Below, in pieces: positions 26,020 to 34,452 of a stretch of DNA of 64,000 bases; the first letter of the stretch is position 1, and every line of letters begins with the position of its first letter. The notes below the pieces were generated by a model. The model was not told the DNA's origin. It saw only the letters and a list, made by a program, of their open reading frames with translations, and made no database searches. The stretch spans positions 265,728 through 329,727 of the forward strand of contig NZ_JTJW01000001.1 of the NCBI RefSeq assembly GCF_000805385.1, in the 5' to 3' direction. The position numbers were made by a program, and so were the translations under genes. The stretch comes from Mycolicibacterium setense. GTDB lineage: Bacteria > Actinomycetota > Actinomycetes > Mycobacteriales > Mycobacteriaceae.

Positions 26020-26049
26020 GTGCAACACGTCCAGGGGGCGCAGCGGTGA
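26020..26049 (+). CDS. Nine-codon leader ORF overlapping the yrbE1A start
   Basis: A strong GAGGAGGGGG Shine-Dalgarno precedes GTG 26020, which opens MQHVQGAQR. Its TGA at 26047-26049 overlaps the GTG of yrbE1A (26046-26048). The layout suggests translational coupling. The alternative is that the purine run is simply a distant ribosome site for yrbE1A. Confidence 0.35.
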   Translation: MQHVQGAQR

Positions 26050-26846
26050 CGGCGCCAGCCGACGGGCTCGTCGGCTACGTACGTGGTCAACTGGAGAAGC
26101 CGCTGGCTATGGTCGGTGGCTTCTTCAAGATGACTGTGCTCACTGGAAAGGCCTTTCTCACACGGCCTTTCCAGTGGAAAGAGTTCGTGCTGCAGAGCTG
26201 GTTCCTGATCCGGGTGGCATTCCTGCCCACCCTCGCGGTCTCGATCCCACTGACCGTCCTCATCATCTTCACGCTGAACATCCTGTTGGCGGAGTTCGGT
26301 GCGGCTGACGTCTCGGGTGCCGGTGCCGCGTTGGGCGCGGTCACGCAGCTCGGTCCGCTGGTGACGGTGCTCGTGGTGGCCGGTGCCGGATCGACGGCGA
26401 TTTGCGCCGACCTCGGTGCCCGCACCGTGCGTGAAGAGATCGACGCGCTGGAGGTGCTCGGCATCGACCCGATCGAGCGGCTGGTCGTTCCCCGCGTGGT
26501 CGCCTCGACATTCGTGGCCTTCATGCTCAACGGCGCGGTGATCACCATCGGTCTGGTCGGCGGCTTCTTCTTCGGCGTCTACATCCAGAACGTGTCGGCC
26601 GGCGCCTACGTCTCCACGCTGACCCTGCTGACCGGGTTCCCCGAGGTGATGATCTCGGTCATCAAGGCCACGCTGTTCGGCCTGATCGCCGGACTCGTCG
26701 GTTGCTACCGGGGCCTGACGGTGGCCGGCGGCTCAAAGGGTGTCGGCACCGCAGTCAACGAGACGCTGGTTTTGTGCGTCGTCGCATTGTTCGCAGTCAA
26801 CGTCGTGCTCACCACCATCGGTGTGCGGTTCGGAACAGGGCATTGA
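26046..26846 (+). CDS. yrbE1A: MlaE-type ABC permease YrbE1A
   Basis: A 266-aa permease with about six helices. The MlaE/YrbE signature is clear: AGAGSTAICADLGARTVREEIDALEVLGIDP (seen as AGAGSTAICADLGARTV and EEIDALEVLGIDP). The end, TTIGVRFGTGH, matches YrbE1A as I recall it. The start is GTG 26046. With YrbE1B it forms the membrane core of the Mce1 lipid importer. The gene ends one nt before the yrbE1B ATG. Confidence 0.95.
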   Translation: MTAPADGLVGYVRGQLEKPLAMVGGFFKMTVLTGKAFLTRPFQWKEFVLQSWFLIRVAFLPTLAVSIPLTVLIIFTLNILLAEFGAADVSGAGAALGAVTQLGPLVTVLVVAGAGSTAICADLGARTVREEIDALEVLGIDPIERLVVPRVVASTFVAFMLNGAVITIGLVGGFFFGVYIQNVSAGAYVSTLTLLTGFPEVMISVIKATLFGLIAGLVGCYRGLTVAGGSKGVGTAVNETLVLCVVALFAVNVVLTTIGVRFGTGH

Positions 26847-26847
26847 C

Positions 26848-27717
26848 ATGAGTACCGCAACAGTCCTTCGCTCCAGGTTCCCCCGGGCGTTTTCGCGCAC
26901 CTCCGACATCGCCGGCACTCCGGCTCGGTTCCTCGACAGCATGGGCCATGTCGCATGGTTCGTGGTGCAGGCCATCTCCTCGATCCCGCACGCGTTCCGG
27001 CACTATCGCCGTGAGGCGCTGCGGTTGGTCGCCGAGATCGGCATGGGTACCGGAGCCATGGCCGTCATCGGCGGCACCGTGGCGATCATCGGATTCGTCA
27101 CGCTGTCGGCCGGCTCGCTCATCGCCATCCAGGGCTTCGCCTCCCTGGGCAATATCGGCGTCGAGGCCTTCACCGGCTTCTTCGCCGCCCTGGCAAACAT
27201 CCGCGTCGTTGCCCCGGTCGTCACCGGACAGGCGCTGGCCGCCACGGTCGGCGCCGGTGCCACGGCGGAGCTCGGCGCCATGCGCATCAGTGAGGAAGTC
27301 GACGCGCTGGAAGTGATGGGTATCAGGTCGATCTCGTACCTGGTGTCCACCCGGATCATCGCCGGATCGATCGTCATCATCCCGCTGTACGCGATGGCGA
27401 TCCTGCTGTCCTTCCTGTCTGCGCAGTTCGTCACGACGATCTTCTACTCGCAGTCAGTCGGTACGTATGAGCACTACTTCCATACGTTCCTGCGCGTCGA
27501 CGACGTGATGTGGTCCTTCCTCGAGGTCATCATCATGTCGATCGTGGTCATGTTGAATCACTGCTACTTCGGCTATTACGCCAGTGGCGGTGCTGTCGGT
27601 GTGGGTGAGGCAGTGGGGAGGTCGATGCGAACCTCGTTGATCGCAATCGTGTTGGTGGTCCTGTTGGCATCGTTGGCGCTCTACGGCACCGACCCCAACT
27701 TCAACCTCACGGTGTAG
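26848..27717 (+). CDS. yrbE1B: MlaE-type ABC permease YrbE1B
   Basis: A 289-aa second permease, paralogous to YrbE1A. The family block is VGAGATAELGAMRISEEVDA followed by LEVMGIRS. An amphipathic N-terminal segment precedes about six helices. ATG 26848 is used; the frame is open further upstream but inside yrbE1A. mce1A starts 4 nt after its stop. Confidence 0.95.
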   Translation: MSTATVLRSRFPRAFSRTSDIAGTPARFLDSMGHVAWFVVQAISSIPHAFRHYRREALRLVAEIGMGTGAMAVIGGTVAIIGFVTLSAGSLIAIQGFASLGNIGVEAFTGFFAALANIRVVAPVVTGQALAATVGAGATAELGAMRISEEVDALEVMGIRSISYLVSTRIIAGSIVIIPLYAMAILLSFLSAQFVTTIFYSQSVGTYEHYFHTFLRVDDVMWSFLEVIIMSIVVMLNHCYFGYYASGGAVGVGEAVGRSMRTSLIAIVLVVLLASLALYGTDPNFNLTV

Positions 27718-27721
27718 CGGC

Positions 27722-28951
27722 ATGACCGCGCCTTCGGTGCCCCACGCACCCTTGAACAAGCCCAAGATCCCGCCGTACAAGCTGGCCGGACTGGTGCTCG
27801 CGCTCGTCACCGTCGTGATCGTGGCGTTGACGTGGATGCAGTTCCGCGGGTCGTTCGAGAAGAAGACCCAGCTGACCGTGTTGTCCGGACGGGCCGGCCT
27901 GTCGATGGACCCCGGTTCGAAGGTGACCTTCAACGGTGTTCCGATCGGCCGGTTGGCGTCGGTTGAGGTCGTCACCGTCGACAACAACCCGGAAGCCAAG
28001 TTGACGCTGGACGTCAAACCCCAGTACCTGAAGCTGATCCCGGAGAATGTGACCGCCGAGTTGCGGGCCACCACGGTGTTCGGCAACAAGTACATCTCGT
28101 TCTTCGCGCCGGAGAATCCCTCAGCGGCCCGGGTCTCGCCCTCCACGCCGATCCGCGCCCAGGGCGTGACGACGGAGTTCAACACCCTGTTCGAGACCAT
28201 CACCGCGATCTCCGAGCAGATCGACCCGATCAAGCTGAACCAGACGCTGACGGCGACCGCGCAGGCGCTCGACGGTCTGGGGGACAAGTTCGGTCAGTCG
28301 ATCGTCAACGGCAACGACATCCTGTCCGACCTGAATCCACGGATGCCCCAGATCCGCCGCGACATTGCGGGTCTCGCCGATCTGGGTGAGGTGTACGCGA
28401 ATGCGGGCCCGGATCTGTTCGACGGCCTGAACAACGCCGTCACCACCGCGCGCACTCTCAACGAGCAGCGCGGCAACTTGGATCAGGCGCTGGTCGCGGC
28501 GGTCGGCTTCGGCAACACCGGCGGCGACATCTTCGAGCGCGGCGGGCCCTATCTGGTCCGCGGTGCGCAGGATCTGCTGCCGACTTCGGCGCTGCTCGAC
28601 AAGTACAGCCCGGCGTTGTACTGCACGATCCGCAATTACCACGATGCCGGTCCGAAACTCGCGGGCGCGCTTGGTGGTAACGGCTATTCGCTGCAGACCC
28701 ACTCGCTGGTGATCGGCGTGGGCAACCCGTACGTCTTTCCCGACAACCTGCCCCGGATCAACGCCAAGGGCGGGCCCGAGGGTCGGCCCGGCTGCTGGCA
28801 GCCGATCACCAAGGACCTGTGGCCCATGCCGTACCTGGTGATGGATACCGGTGCATCGATCGCGCCCTACAACCACCTCGAGATGGGTCAACCGCTCGTG
28901 GCCGAGTACGTGTGGGGTCGCCAAGTGGGGGAGAACACGATCAACCCATGA
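27722..28951 (+). CDS. mce1A: MCE-family protein Mce1A
   Basis: A 409-aa MCE protein with one N-terminal membrane helix (about residues 20-40), an MlaD/MCE beta-barrel domain (about 45-125; GLSMDPGSKVTFNGVPIGRL) and a long helical needle domain (about 140-280) followed by a C-terminal region with three Cys. Six Mce proteins assemble into a periplasm-spanning lipid conduit in current structural models. Its TGA overlaps the ATG of a 29-codon ORF before mce1B. Confidence 0.95.
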   Translation: MTAPSVPHAPLNKPKIPPYKLAGLVLALVTVVIVALTWMQFRGSFEKKTQLTVLSGRAGLSMDPGSKVTFNGVPIGRLASVEVVTVDNNPEAKLTLDVKPQYLKLIPENVTAELRATTVFGNKYISFFAPENPSAARVSPSTPIRAQGVTTEFNTLFETITAISEQIDPIKLNQTLTATAQALDGLGDKFGQSIVNGNDILSDLNPRMPQIRRDIAGLADLGEVYANAGPDLFDGLNNAVTTARTLNEQRGNLDQALVAAVGFGNTGGDIFERGGPYLVRGAQDLLPTSALLDKYSPALYCTIRNYHDAGPKLAGALGGNGYSLQTHSLVIGVGNPYVFPDNLPRINAKGGPEGRPGCWQPITKDLWPMPYLVMDTGASIAPYNHLEMGQPLVAEYVWGRQVGENTINP

Positions 28952-29037
28952 GCGGAGCGAATAGACAGCAGATGCGTGAGGCTTGCGCAATTAATCAGAT
29001 GGCATGCGGGACCCGAGCCTGCGAGGGAGCCGCATGA
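28948..29037 (+). CDS. 29-aa ORF fitted between mce1A and mce1B
   Basis: ATG 28948 overlaps the mce1A stop (ATGA), and the ORF's TGA at 29035-29037 overlaps the mce1B ATG (29034). The predicted peptide starts MSGANRQQMREACAIN and has three Cys, no membrane helix and no known domain. A GAGCGGAGCGAATAG stretch at its start could instead be an intergenic repeat. Translation is plausible because both junctions are coupling-type overlaps; function is unknown. Confidence 0.4.
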   Translation: MSGANRQQMREACAINQMACGTRACEGAA

Positions 29038-30065
29038 GTATCAAGGGCACGCTCATCAAGCTCGGCATCTTCTCACTGGTGCTGCTCACCTTCACCGGGA
29101 TCATCTTCGTGGTCTTCGGTCAGATCCGGTTCAATCGGACCGCCGAGTACTCGGCGATCTTCAACAACGTCAGCGGTCTGCGCACCGGGCAGTTCGTCCG
29201 GGCGTCCGGTGTCGAGGTCGGCAAGGTCTCGGGCGTCAAGCTGATCAACGGCGGCCAGCAGGCCGAGGTCACGTTCAACGTCGAGAAGTCGCTGCCGTTG
29301 TTCGACGAGACCACGGCTGCGATCCGCTATCAGGACCTCATCGGTAACCGCTACCTCGAGCTGAAGCGGGGCAAGAGCGACACCAAGCTCGCGCCGGGCG
29401 GCACCATTCCGCTGGAGCGCACCGAGCCGGCGCTCGACCTCGACGCTCTCGTCGGCGGTTTCCGTCCGCTGTTCCAGTCGTTGAGCCCGGAGAAGGTCAA
29501 CACCATCTCCCAGTCGATCATCACGATCTTCCAGGGACAGGGCGGCACCATCAACGACATCCTGGATCAGACCGCGCAGCTCACCCAGAGCATCGCCGAC
29601 CGTGACCAGGCCATCGGTGAGGTGATCAAGAACCTCAACATCGTCCTGGACACCACAGTCGCGCATCAGCAGCAGTTCGACGACACGCTCAAGAACTTCG
29701 AGACGCTGATCACCGGGCTGAAGGGCCGGGCCGATCCGATCGGATCCTCGGTGGCCGACATCAGCAACGCGGCCGGCTCGCTGGCAGACCTGCTGTCCGA
29801 CAACCGTCCGCTGCTCAAGGACACCCTCGGCTACCTCGAGGTCATCCAGCAGCCGCTGATCGACCAGAAGCAGCAGCTCAACGACATTCTGGTGCAGTTT
29901 CCTCAAGCGTTGAAGATCATCGGCCGTGCCGGTGGCATCTACGGTGACTTCTTCAACTTCTATGCCTGTGACCTCTCGTTGAAGCTCAACGGGTTGCAGC
30001 CGGGCGGCCCCGTCCGAACCGTCAGACTCAGTTCACAGCCGTCGGGTAGGTGCACGCCGAGATGA
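29034..30065 (+). CDS. mce1B: MCE-family protein Mce1B
   Basis: A 343-aa MCE protein. A membrane helix covers about residues 8-30, the MCE domain about 35-110 (NVSGLRTGQFVRASGVEVGK) and a long alpha-helical part the rest. ATG 29034 follows GAGGGAGC. Its stop overlaps the mce1C start as ATGA. It is the second of six paralogues in the Mce1 complex. Confidence 0.95.
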   Translation: MSIKGTLIKLGIFSLVLLTFTGIIFVVFGQIRFNRTAEYSAIFNNVSGLRTGQFVRASGVEVGKVSGVKLINGGQQAEVTFNVEKSLPLFDETTAAIRYQDLIGNRYLELKRGKSDTKLAPGGTIPLERTEPALDLDALVGGFRPLFQSLSPEKVNTISQSIITIFQGQGGTINDILDQTAQLTQSIADRDQAIGEVIKNLNIVLDTTVAHQQQFDDTLKNFETLITGLKGRADPIGSSVADISNAAGSLADLLSDNRPLLKDTLGYLEVIQQPLIDQKQQLNDILVQFPQALKIIGRAGGIYGDFFNFYACDLSLKLNGLQPGGPVRTVRLSSQPSGRCTPR

Positions 30066-31636
30066 GGACACTGCAAGGTTCCGATCGCTTCCGCAAGGGC
30101 CTCATGGGCGTTGCGGTGGTGGCGTTGGTCATCGGCGTCGGCTCGACGCTGACGAGTGTGCCGATGTTGTTCGCGGTCCCCACCTACTACGGCCAGTTCT
30201 CCGATACCGGAGGCCTGAGCCTGGGCGACAAGGTGCGCATCGCGGGTATGGATGTCGGCACCGTCAAGAGCATGGACATCAACGGCGACAAGGTCGAGAT
30301 CGGCTACACCCTCGGCGGGAAGACGATCGGTACCGAGAGCCGTGCGGCGATCCGTACCGACACGATCCTGGGTCGCAAGAACATCGAGATCCAGCCACGC
30401 GGTAGCCACACGCTGCCCCCGCGCGGGATGTTGCCGCTGGGGCAGACGACGACGCCGTACCAGATCTACGACGCGTTCCTGGATGTCACGCGCAATGCGT
30501 CGGGCTGGGACACGAAATCGGTCAAGGAATCGCTGAACGTGTTGTCGGAGACGGTCGATCAGACCTCGCCGCACCTGAGCGCCGCACTGGACGGTGTGGC
30601 CAGGTTCTCCGAGACCATCGGCAAGCGCGATGAGGACGTGAAGAAGCTGTTGGCCAACGCCAACAAGATCGCCACGGTGCTCGGTGATCGCAGCACTCAG
30701 GTCAACCAACTGCTGGTGAATGCCCAGACCCTGCTGGCCGCGGTCAACGAGCGTGGCCAGGCCGTCAGCATGCTGCTGGAGCGGGTGTCGTCGGTGTCGC
30801 ATCAGGTCGAGGGCCTGATCAACGACAACCCGAACTTGAACCACGTGCTCGAGCAGCTGCGTACCGTCAGCGACCTGCTCGTCGAGCGCAAGCAGGATCT
30901 GGCCGACACGCTCACCGTCGCGGGCAAGTTCATCACTTCACTGGCCGAGGCGCTGGCATCCGGCCCTTACTTCAAGGTGATGCTGGTCAACCTGATCCCG
31001 CCGCAGATCCTGCAGCCGTTCGTCGACTCCGCGTTCAAGAAGCGCGGGATCGATCCGGAGGAGTTCTGGCGCAACGCAGGCCTGCCCGCGTTCCGTTTCC
31101 CCGATCCCAATGGACAGCGCCACGAGAACGGCGCCCCGCCGGCGGCTCCGACACCGCTGGAAGGCACCCCGGAGCATCCGGGACCCGCCGTCCCGCCCGG
31201 ATCGCCGTGCTCGTACACGCCGACCGCGGCCGGCATCCCGTCGCCGGGCAACCCGCTGCCCTGCGCCGGAGCGACGGTGGGACCGTTCGGTGACAACCCG
31301 TACGGGCCCAACTACGGCCCGCCGGACGTCGCGACCTCCGCGCCGAATCCCGATGGCATCCCGCACTCGCCGGGCGTGCCCAGCGCGGCCATCCCCGGCC
31401 AGTTGCCGCCGGATCAGCCGGGTGCCCCGGTCGAGCTGGCGCCCGGCCCGCCCGGAGCCCGCACGGTTCCGATCGCTCCGCAACCTCTGCCGGGCGACAT
31501 CCCCGGCTACGCACCTCATCCACCACCGCTGAACGCGCCCCCGGCACCGCCGGGGCCGGGTCCGGACGCGGGACCGGCGGGCACCCCGCCGCTCCCCGGT
31601 AACCCGCCGTTCCTTCCGCCCGGATCGCAGGGATAG
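30062..31636 (+). CDS. mce1C: MCE-family protein Mce1C, Pro-rich tail
   Basis: A 524-aa MCE protein: membrane helix at about residues 15-37, MCE domain about 40-115 (GGLSLGDKVRIAGMDVGTVK), helical domain to about 340, then about 170 residues rich in Pro, Gly and Ala that are probably disordered. The tail resembles those of Mce1C/Mce1D in other mycobacteria and may reach the cell wall. The start overlaps the mce1B stop. Confidence 0.95.
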   Translation: MRTLQGSDRFRKGLMGVAVVALVIGVGSTLTSVPMLFAVPTYYGQFSDTGGLSLGDKVRIAGMDVGTVKSMDINGDKVEIGYTLGGKTIGTESRAAIRTDTILGRKNIEIQPRGSHTLPPRGMLPLGQTTTPYQIYDAFLDVTRNASGWDTKSVKESLNVLSETVDQTSPHLSAALDGVARFSETIGKRDEDVKKLLANANKIATVLGDRSTQVNQLLVNAQTLLAAVNERGQAVSMLLERVSSVSHQVEGLINDNPNLNHVLEQLRTVSDLLVERKQDLADTLTVAGKFITSLAEALASGPYFKVMLVNLIPPQILQPFVDSAFKKRGIDPEEFWRNAGLPAFRFPDPNGQRHENGAPPAAPTPLEGTPEHPGPAVPPGSPCSYTPTAAGIPSPGNPLPCAGATVGPFGDNPYGPNYGPPDVATSAPNPDGIPHSPGVPSAAIPGQLPPDQPGAPVELAPGPPGARTVPIAPQPLPGDIPGYAPHPPPLNAPPAPPGPGPDAGPAGTPPLPGNPPFLPPGSQG

Positions 31637-31654
31637 GCAGGGGTATAGAGAGCT

Positions 31655-33289
31655 ATGTCAACTGTTTTCAATGTGCGAAACGTCAAGTTGCCCAAGGCTT
31701 CTCGGGCAACTGTCATCGTCGGTGCGCTGGCGGTGGTAGCCGCCCTGGTGCTGGGCTACTTCGGGATGAACCTGTACAAGAAGATGACCAACACCACGGT
31801 CACCGCGTACTTCCCCGAAGTGCTTGCGCTGTACCCGGGTGACAAGGTCCTCATCATGGGCGTCAAGGTCGGCGCGATCGACAGCATCGAGACCGACGGC
31901 GACAAGATGAAGGTCGTCTTCCACGTCAACAACAAGTACAAGATGCCCGAGAACGTCACGGCATCCGTGCTGAACCCCAGCCTGGTCGCGTCGCGCGTCA
32001 TCCAGCTGTCCCCGCCCTACACCGGCGGCCCGCGGTTGAAGAACAACGCGGTGATCCCGATCGAGAACACCCAGATCCCGGTCGAGTACGACGAGCTGCG
32101 CAACCAGATCACCCGCCTGCTCGACGAATTGGGCCCGACCGCCGCACAGCCCAAGGGCCCGTTCGGCGACATCATCGACTCCTTCGCCGACGGCTTCCAG
32201 GGCAAGGGCGATCAGCTCAACCGCACCCTCAACGGATTGTCGGAGGCGCTGACCACGCTGAACCAGGGCCGCGGCGACTTCTTCCAGGTGGTCAAGAGCC
32301 TGGCGTTGTTCGTCAATGCTCTGCACAAGAGCGATCAGCAGTTCGTGGCGCTGAACAACGACCTGGCGCAGTTCACCAACTCGTTCACCAACACCGATCA
32401 GGAGTTGGCCACGGCCCTGCAGGATCTCAACCGGGTGCTCAAGACCACCCGCCAGTTCCTCGACAAGAACGGCGGCGTGCTCGCTCACGACGTCAACAAC
32501 TTGTCAGAGGCGACGACGGCCATCCTGCAGCCCGAACCGCGCAACGGTCTGGAAACAGGTCTGCACGCCTACCCGAACCTGGCGGCGAACGTGCTCAACA
32601 TCGTCTCGCCCAACCAGGGTGGCATCGTGGGCCTGCCGGTTCTGCCGGGCTTGACCAACTTCTCCAACCCGCTGCAGTTCATCTGCAGTTCCATTCAGGC
32701 GGGAAGCCGGTTGGGATACCAGGATTCGGCCGAGCTGTGTGCGCAGTACCTGGCACCGATCCTCGACGCGATCAAGTTCAACTTCCTGCCGTTCGGCCAG
32801 AACCTGGCCAACACCGCGATGACGCTGCCGAAGCAGATCTCCTACTCGGATCCGCGCCTTCAGCCGCCGGGCGGATACAAGGACACCACCGTGCCCGGTA
32901 TCTGGTCGCGCGACACCTTGTTCTCGCACGGCAACCATGAGCCCGGTTGGACCGTGGCCCCGGGTATGCAGGGCGTGCAGGTGCAGCCGGCGACTCAGCA
33001 GATGCTGACTCCGGAGTCGTTGTCGGAGTTGATGGGTGGCCCTGACATCGTGGCGCCGCCGGCGCCGCCGGCGTTCGGAGCCCCGCCGGGAGGCAACCTG
33101 CCCGGTCCGCCGAACTCGTACGACGAGAGCAATCCGTTGCCGCCGCCGTGGTATCCGCAGCCAGGACCGCCGCCGGCGCCTGCGCCGGGTGTGATCCCGG
33201 GTGACCCGATGTCGGGCCCCGCAGCGGCCGCTCCGGCTCCGGCTCCCGCCGGACCGGCGTTGCCTGCCGAGGTCGGAGGGCAGCCGTAA
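31655..33289 (+). CDS. mce1D: MCE-family protein Mce1D, Pro-rich tail
   Basis: A 544-aa MCE protein. The membrane helix is at about residues 20-42, the MCE domain about 45-125 (YPGDKVLIMGVKVGAIDSIE), the helical domain to about 380, and a Pro/Ala-rich tail covers about 455-544. It starts 18 nt after mce1C. Its final A of the TAA is the first base of the mce1E ATG. Confidence 0.95.
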   Translation: MSTVFNVRNVKLPKASRATVIVGALAVVAALVLGYFGMNLYKKMTNTTVTAYFPEVLALYPGDKVLIMGVKVGAIDSIETDGDKMKVVFHVNNKYKMPENVTASVLNPSLVASRVIQLSPPYTGGPRLKNNAVIPIENTQIPVEYDELRNQITRLLDELGPTAAQPKGPFGDIIDSFADGFQGKGDQLNRTLNGLSEALTTLNQGRGDFFQVVKSLALFVNALHKSDQQFVALNNDLAQFTNSFTNTDQELATALQDLNRVLKTTRQFLDKNGGVLAHDVNNLSEATTAILQPEPRNGLETGLHAYPNLAANVLNIVSPNQGGIVGLPVLPGLTNFSNPLQFICSSIQAGSRLGYQDSAELCAQYLAPILDAIKFNFLPFGQNLANTAMTLPKQISYSDPRLQPPGGYKDTTVPGIWSRDTLFSHGNHEPGWTVAPGMQGVQVQPATQQMLTPESLSELMGGPDIVAPPAPPAFGAPPGGNLPGPPNSYDESNPLPPPWYPQPGPPPAPAPGVIPGDPMSGPAAAAPAPAPAGPALPAEVGGQP

Positions 33290-34449
33290 TGAGCATGAAG
33301 ACACGCAAGTTGGGTCGCGTCGGACGACGCGTCGCGGTGTTGTCGGCCTCCGCGTTGATCCTCACCTCGTGTGGGCAGTGGCGCGGCGTGGCCAACGTGC
33401 CGCTGCCGGGTGGGCCGGGCACCGAGTCCGGCCGCACCACGCTTTACGTGCAGATGCCGGAGACGTTGGCGCTCAACGCCAACAGCCGGGTGCGGGTGCG
33501 CGACGTGTTCGTCGGCCGGGTCCGCAAGATCGAGCTGATCAACTGGACTCCGACGTTGACGGTCGACCTGGAGCCGGGCATCAAGCTGCCGAAGAACACC
33601 GAGGCCAAGATCGGCCAGACCAGCTTGCTGGGTTCGCAGCACGTCGAGCTCAATCCGCCGGACAAGGACGCGTCCAACGAGATGCTGCGTGACGGGGACA
33701 CGATTCCGTTGGCTCAGTCGTCGGCGTATCCGACGATCGAGCGGACGCTGGCCGGTATCTCCGGCATCCTGACCGGCGGTGGCATCCCGAACATCGAGAC
33801 CATCCAGACCGAGGTGTTCAACATCCTCAACGGTCGCGCCGATCAGATCCGCGACTTCCTGGGCCGGCTCGACACGTTCACCGATGAGCTCAATCAGCAG
33901 CGCAACGACATCACCCGGGCGATCGATTCGACGAATCGGTTGCTGAACATCGTCGCGGCGCGCAATGACACGTTGGACCGGGTGCTTACCGAGTTCCCGC
34001 CGCTGATCCAGCATTTCGCCGATACGCGGGACTTGTTCGCCGATGCGGTGACATCGCTGGGCCGGCTGTCCAAGGCTGCCGACGACACCTTGTCGAACAG
34101 CAACGCGAACCTGCACACCAACCTGCAGAACCTGCAGCGTCCGCTGAAGCAGTTGGCGCGCTCGGCCCCGTACCTGGTGGAGGCGCTCAAGCTGATCCTG
34201 ACGGTGCCGTTCAACATCGAGAACATCCCGAAGGCGGTCCGCGGCGACTACATCAACGTGTCGCTGACGATCGACCTGACGTTGAGCTCGGTGGACAACG
34301 CGTTCCTGTCCGGCACCGGCGTCTCGGGCATGCTCCGGGCGCTGGAGCAGGCGTGGGGCCGCGATCCGGCGACGATGATCCCGGACGTCCGGTTCACGCC
34401 GAACCCGCACGATGCACCTGGTGGCCCGCTTGTGGAAAGGGGGGAGTGA
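33289..34449 (+). CDS. mce1E: MCE-family lipoprotein Mce1E (LprK)
   Basis: A 386-aa MCE lipoprotein. The signal peptide ends in the lipobox ILTSC, giving a lipidated Cys near residue 28, in place of the membrane helix of its paralogues. The MCE domain covers about 45-125 (LALNANSRVRVRDVFVGRVR). The remainder is helical. As LprK in M. tuberculosis it is the lipid-anchored member of the Mce1 hexamer. mce1F follows after 3 nt. Confidence 0.95.
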   Translation: MSMKTRKLGRVGRRVAVLSASALILTSCGQWRGVANVPLPGGPGTESGRTTLYVQMPETLALNANSRVRVRDVFVGRVRKIELINWTPTLTVDLEPGIKLPKNTEAKIGQTSLLGSQHVELNPPDKDASNEMLRDGDTIPLAQSSAYPTIERTLAGISGILTGGGIPNIETIQTEVFNILNGRADQIRDFLGRLDTFTDELNQQRNDITRAIDSTNRLLNIVAARNDTLDRVLTEFPPLIQHFADTRDLFADAVTSLGRLSKAADDTLSNSNANLHTNLQNLQRPLKQLARSAPYLVEALKLILTVPFNIENIPKAVRGDYINVSLTIDLTLSSVDNAFLSGTGVSGMLRALEQAWGRDPATMIPDVRFTPNPHDAPGGPLVERGE

Positions 34450-34452
34450 GAC

